Assembly: GCA_003194525.1 (NCBI GenBank)
Contig: NBIV01000083.1
Coordinates: 186,001-250,000 of the forward strand
Length of the DNA: 64,000 nucleotides
Direction: 5' to 3'
From: Gracilariopsis chorda
Taxonomy: Eukaryota > Rhodophyta > Florideophyceae > Gracilariales > Gracilariaceae
Translations under genes and position numbers: made by a program
Notes under the pieces: model-generated
Database searches by the model: none
What the model was told of the DNA's origin: nothing
What the model saw: only the letters and a program-made list of their open reading frames with translations
In this document: one piece after another, positions 61,387 to 64,000 of the stretch
How the letters are laid out: every line of letters starts with the position of its first letter
How positions within the stretch are numbered: the stretch's first letter is position 1

Positions 61387-64000
61387 TTGAGAGAGGCGTC
61401 CTCAAAAACGAGGCTGTTGGCGCCCGAGGCGTCCTCGCCTCGCTCCCCGGTGAAAGTCCTCTCGAGGAAAGACACCGCTGACGCGGACTCTGCGCACCTC
61501 GGTGTGTTGCGTCGCCCGTGGATACGGAGTAAAAATCCCCGGATTCCCGGTAGAGTCTTGGTCTTGGCCAAGCGCAACTATAAGGTCTATACCGACCTTG
61601 GCCTTGACCCCCAGTTTATGGTGAGGTTTCTCACCGTCCTGGATACAGTTGCAGGCCCCAACTTTGTTGTGGAATCATTGTTACCCCCGCTTGTGCGGTC
61701 TCGTATCCGCTCTGACGCGGTCCCCGACATTTCGGATGCGAACAACAATCCGTTACAAACAGTGGGCACAGTGGACCACGTCGTGAGACTTGGTACCTCT
61801 GTGGTGAAGTTGGACTTCATAGTTTGCCATTCATTGGCAGCACCAGTCATACTGGGATGTGATTACTGCGACAGATTTGTCGATGCAATCAGGCCCCGCC
61901 TCAGGCGTGTAGAACTTGACGACGGATAGTCGGTTCCGGTTGTTCGCCACCCGCTAAAGCGGTCCTCTAGGAAACAAGTTCCGCTCCCTGCTGCGCAGGA
62001 ACCACCGCCCGCGTCCCGCAAGTCCACCAAGCTCCGCGTCGCTGCCTCGGTTTCTATACCGGCTGAGTCCCAAGTCTGAGTGCAGGTAAATTCCCGTCAA
62101 CACGGTTTTCGGGTTATACAACCCCTCGCCTTGTTGTACGAGAAATCCCAGCTGGCGCTGGCTACTGGAATTGTCTCCATTTCCCCGGATGTTCCTTTCC
62201 GGATATTGGTTGCCAACCTTGGCAAACACCCCCAGTATCTGGTATAACACCAAGTAATTGGGAGTGTAACCCCCCATCCTATGGGAACGCTGCCAACGAA
62301 GATGACAGCCGCCGATGTACTCGGAGTTACCACCTCTTCTGAGGAGTTCGCCCCACCGCCCGAAGACGTCAAGTCTAAGGAGGGGGAGGAAACCGCTACT
62401 TCAGCGTCGAACCTACCAAGTAACTCGGAATTGCGAACCACACCTGTTCCACAGGACAATGCTCCATCGAGCAACGACCGGATTGATCCGGAAAAGGCAC
62501 TTGAAGCGCTGGACTTCAGCCACGTGCCAGAGTCGCACCGCAACAAACTCCGTACAATGTTACGGGAATTCACCACAATGTGGGATGGCTCGCATGGCAA
62601 GATTAATGGAACGGAACACGGGATCGATTTAATCCCCGGTGCGCGACCGGTTGCACAACCCCCTTACAGGGCAGGTCCGAAAGCTCGGGAAGAGGAGCAG
62701 TCCCAAGTAGACAAGATGCTCCGCGCAGGTGTGATTGAGCCCGCCCAATCACGCTGGGCATCCCCAGTTGTACTGGCTTTTAAGGCCGACGGAACCTGGA
62801 GGTTCTGTGTCGACTACCGCCGGCTCAATGCCGTGACTGTTAGGGACACGTACCCTATCCCTCGTATGGACGAGTGTATTGACTCCCTTGGAGACGCCAC
62901 CGTGTTCACGGCCCTCGATGCCAATTGGGGATATTGGCAAGTACCTGTCAGACAGGAGGATCGCGACAAAACCGCATTCACCTGCCACGCAGGAACGTAC
63001 TGCTTCAAGAAGATGCTATTTGGGTTAACCAACGCCCCCGCCACCTTTCAGCGTGCAGTAGATATTCTACTCAACCGCTTTAAGTGGCGGAGTTGTCTGG
63101 TCTACCTTGATGATATTATCATCTTCTCCAACTCGTTGGACGACCATCTCACTCACGTCCGAGACGTGCTGACCGTACTCCGTGATCCGGGAATTACCCT
63201 CAAGTTGAGGAAATGCGAGTTTTTCACAGATACTGTGAAGTATCTGGGTCACATTATCCGTCCCGGACGGTTAGCGATCGAGAAAGCTCGAGTCAAATCC
63301 CTCGTTGAGGCAAAAGAGCCCCGTACTCAAACGGAACTGCGCTTCTTTTTGGGGCTGGTCAACGTCTATCGACGGTTTATCCCGAACTTTTCGGATACCG
63401 CGGCGCCCCTGAACGCGTTGTTGCGAAAGGGGAACCCCCCAAGACTGGGAACATTTACGCCCGAGCAATCGGAAGCTTTTAACTCCTTGAAGGAGGCTGT
63501 CACATCAGCACCAATCCTACATCTCCCAAAACTTGGGCTGCCATACTCCGTAGATACGGACTCGAGCGACTACCAAGTCGGGTGTGCTCTTTTTCAAACC
63601 ACCCCCGAGGGTAAACGACATCCAATTGGTTATTGGTCGCGCTCGCTCAATGTTCATGAGCGGAACTACTCCGTATCGCAGAAAGAGTGCCTCGCCGTTG
63701 TATGGGCGATAACCACTCTGCGCCCCTACCTTATGGGAGTTCACTTCACCATGTACACGGATCATTCCTCATTTAGGTGGTTAATGAATATCTCCGACCC
63801 GTCGGGACGCCTCATGCGCTGGAGACTCCGCCTCGCAGAATATGACTTTCAAGTCATTTATAAAAAGGGCGCGCAGAACACCCAAGCCGATGCCTTGTCG
63901 CGGTTACCCACAAGGGGGGAAGCACTCCCAACGGAGGATGATGAAGTCCCATGTTTCATGGCCATAGACCCGGATGATCCGGAATGTGCCGTCAAGGCTG
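61387..64000 (+). pseudogene. Pol of gypsy element 3, 5' part (three stops before RT; runs off the window)
   Basis: The frame is one base back from Gag. Protease reads VLDTVAGPNFV; the catalytic Asp is kept but the G of D-T-G is Val. Stops at TAG 61927, TGA 62077 and TAA 62245 interrupt the linker. From 62248 to the window end the frame is fully open. RT has RPVAQPPYRAGPKAREEEQ, RWASPVVLAFKADGTWRFCV, YPIPRMDECIDSL, FGLTNAPATFQRA and catalytic YLDDIIIF (about 63102). RNase H has SVDTDSSDYQVGCALFQ, YWSRSLNVHERNYSVSQKEC and YTDHSSFRWLM. The linker is longer than in elements 1 and 2 (about 170 codons between protease and RT). Confidence 0.88.

Larger units (their letters stand above)
59090..64000 (+). 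mobile_element. Ty3/gypsy element 3, internal region, cut by the window end
   Basis: Primer-binding site, Gag and Pol (protease, RT, RNase H start) follow the right arm. The element continues past base 64000, so integrase and any chromodomain are outside. One gag stop and three pol stops lie before the RT; the RT frame itself is clean. Confidence 0.88.

Noticed and set aside
1-64000. CRISPR arrays, operons, ribosome binding sites, rRNA or tRNA genes
   Set aside because: The genes are eukaryotic in type with at least one spliceosomal intron; no spaced direct repeats or cloverleaf-forming sequence was seen.

Overview
This window looks like nuclear DNA of an intron-poor eukaryote, most plausibly a red alga of the Chondrus/Gracilaria kind. 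That rests on an inference: nearly all host genes are single-exon (one 106-bp GT-AG intron is visible), there is an Mdv1/Mda1-type WD40 protein, and about 35 kb is packed with LTR retrotransposons. No rRNA or plastid marker is present to fix the lineage. There are no operons, CRISPR arrays or other prokaryotic features.

The left half (about 1.8-28 kb) is gene-rich. In order it holds PSMD9/Nas2 (proteasome assembly, minus), a small complex III subunit UQCRQ/QCR8 (plus), mitochondrial ribosomal protein bL12m (minus), an Mdv1/Mda1-like mitochondrial-division WD40 protein (plus), a 1749-residue WNK-type kinase that also carries an OSR1-C-like domain and ankyrin repeats (minus), the KDEL receptor ERD2 (plus), a GT8-like type II membrane glycosyltransferase (minus), the ERAD adaptor SEL1L/HRD3 (minus), the ALG8 glucosyltransferase (plus) and a PP2C phosphatase with a one-base frameshift (minus). 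Several neighbours are head-to-head and act in the same organelle: three mitochondrial genes lie together, and SEL1L faces ALG8. A 495-bp near-perfect palindromic foldback element sits in the gap before SEL1L. Two 3' ends of one LINE family lie at the extreme left, each closed by a different trinucleotide repeat.

The right half (28.9-64 kb) is transposon territory. A Ty1/copia element (28857-38145, 356-bp TG...CA LTRs, 5-bp target duplication GGTTG) has a complete pogo/Tigger-type DNA transposon (28920-32036, TA target duplication) inserted inside its 5' LTR. Its two LTRs differ at only two positions, yet gag-pol is spread over three reading-frame changes and the protease Asp is Tyr. To its right lie an AT-rich block with unexplained coding-like minus-strand pieces and then three different Ty3/gypsy elements with the same gag-pol layout and similar primer-binding sites; in the first two pol ends in a chromodomain (chromoviruses), and the third is cut by the window end before that point. 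All three carry in-frame stops and at least one non-canonical zinc knuckle. The first is followed by an antisense open frame. The third is preceded by a roughly 707-bp inverted repeat whose right arm occupies the 5' LTR position.

Together the window shows a compact housekeeping gene island next to a nested retrotransposon cluster. The items most worth following are the WNK-OSR1C-ankyrin protein, the contrast between young LTRs and broken coding in the copia element, the two large palindromes, and the antisense and AT-rich coding-like segments that match nothing I recognise.
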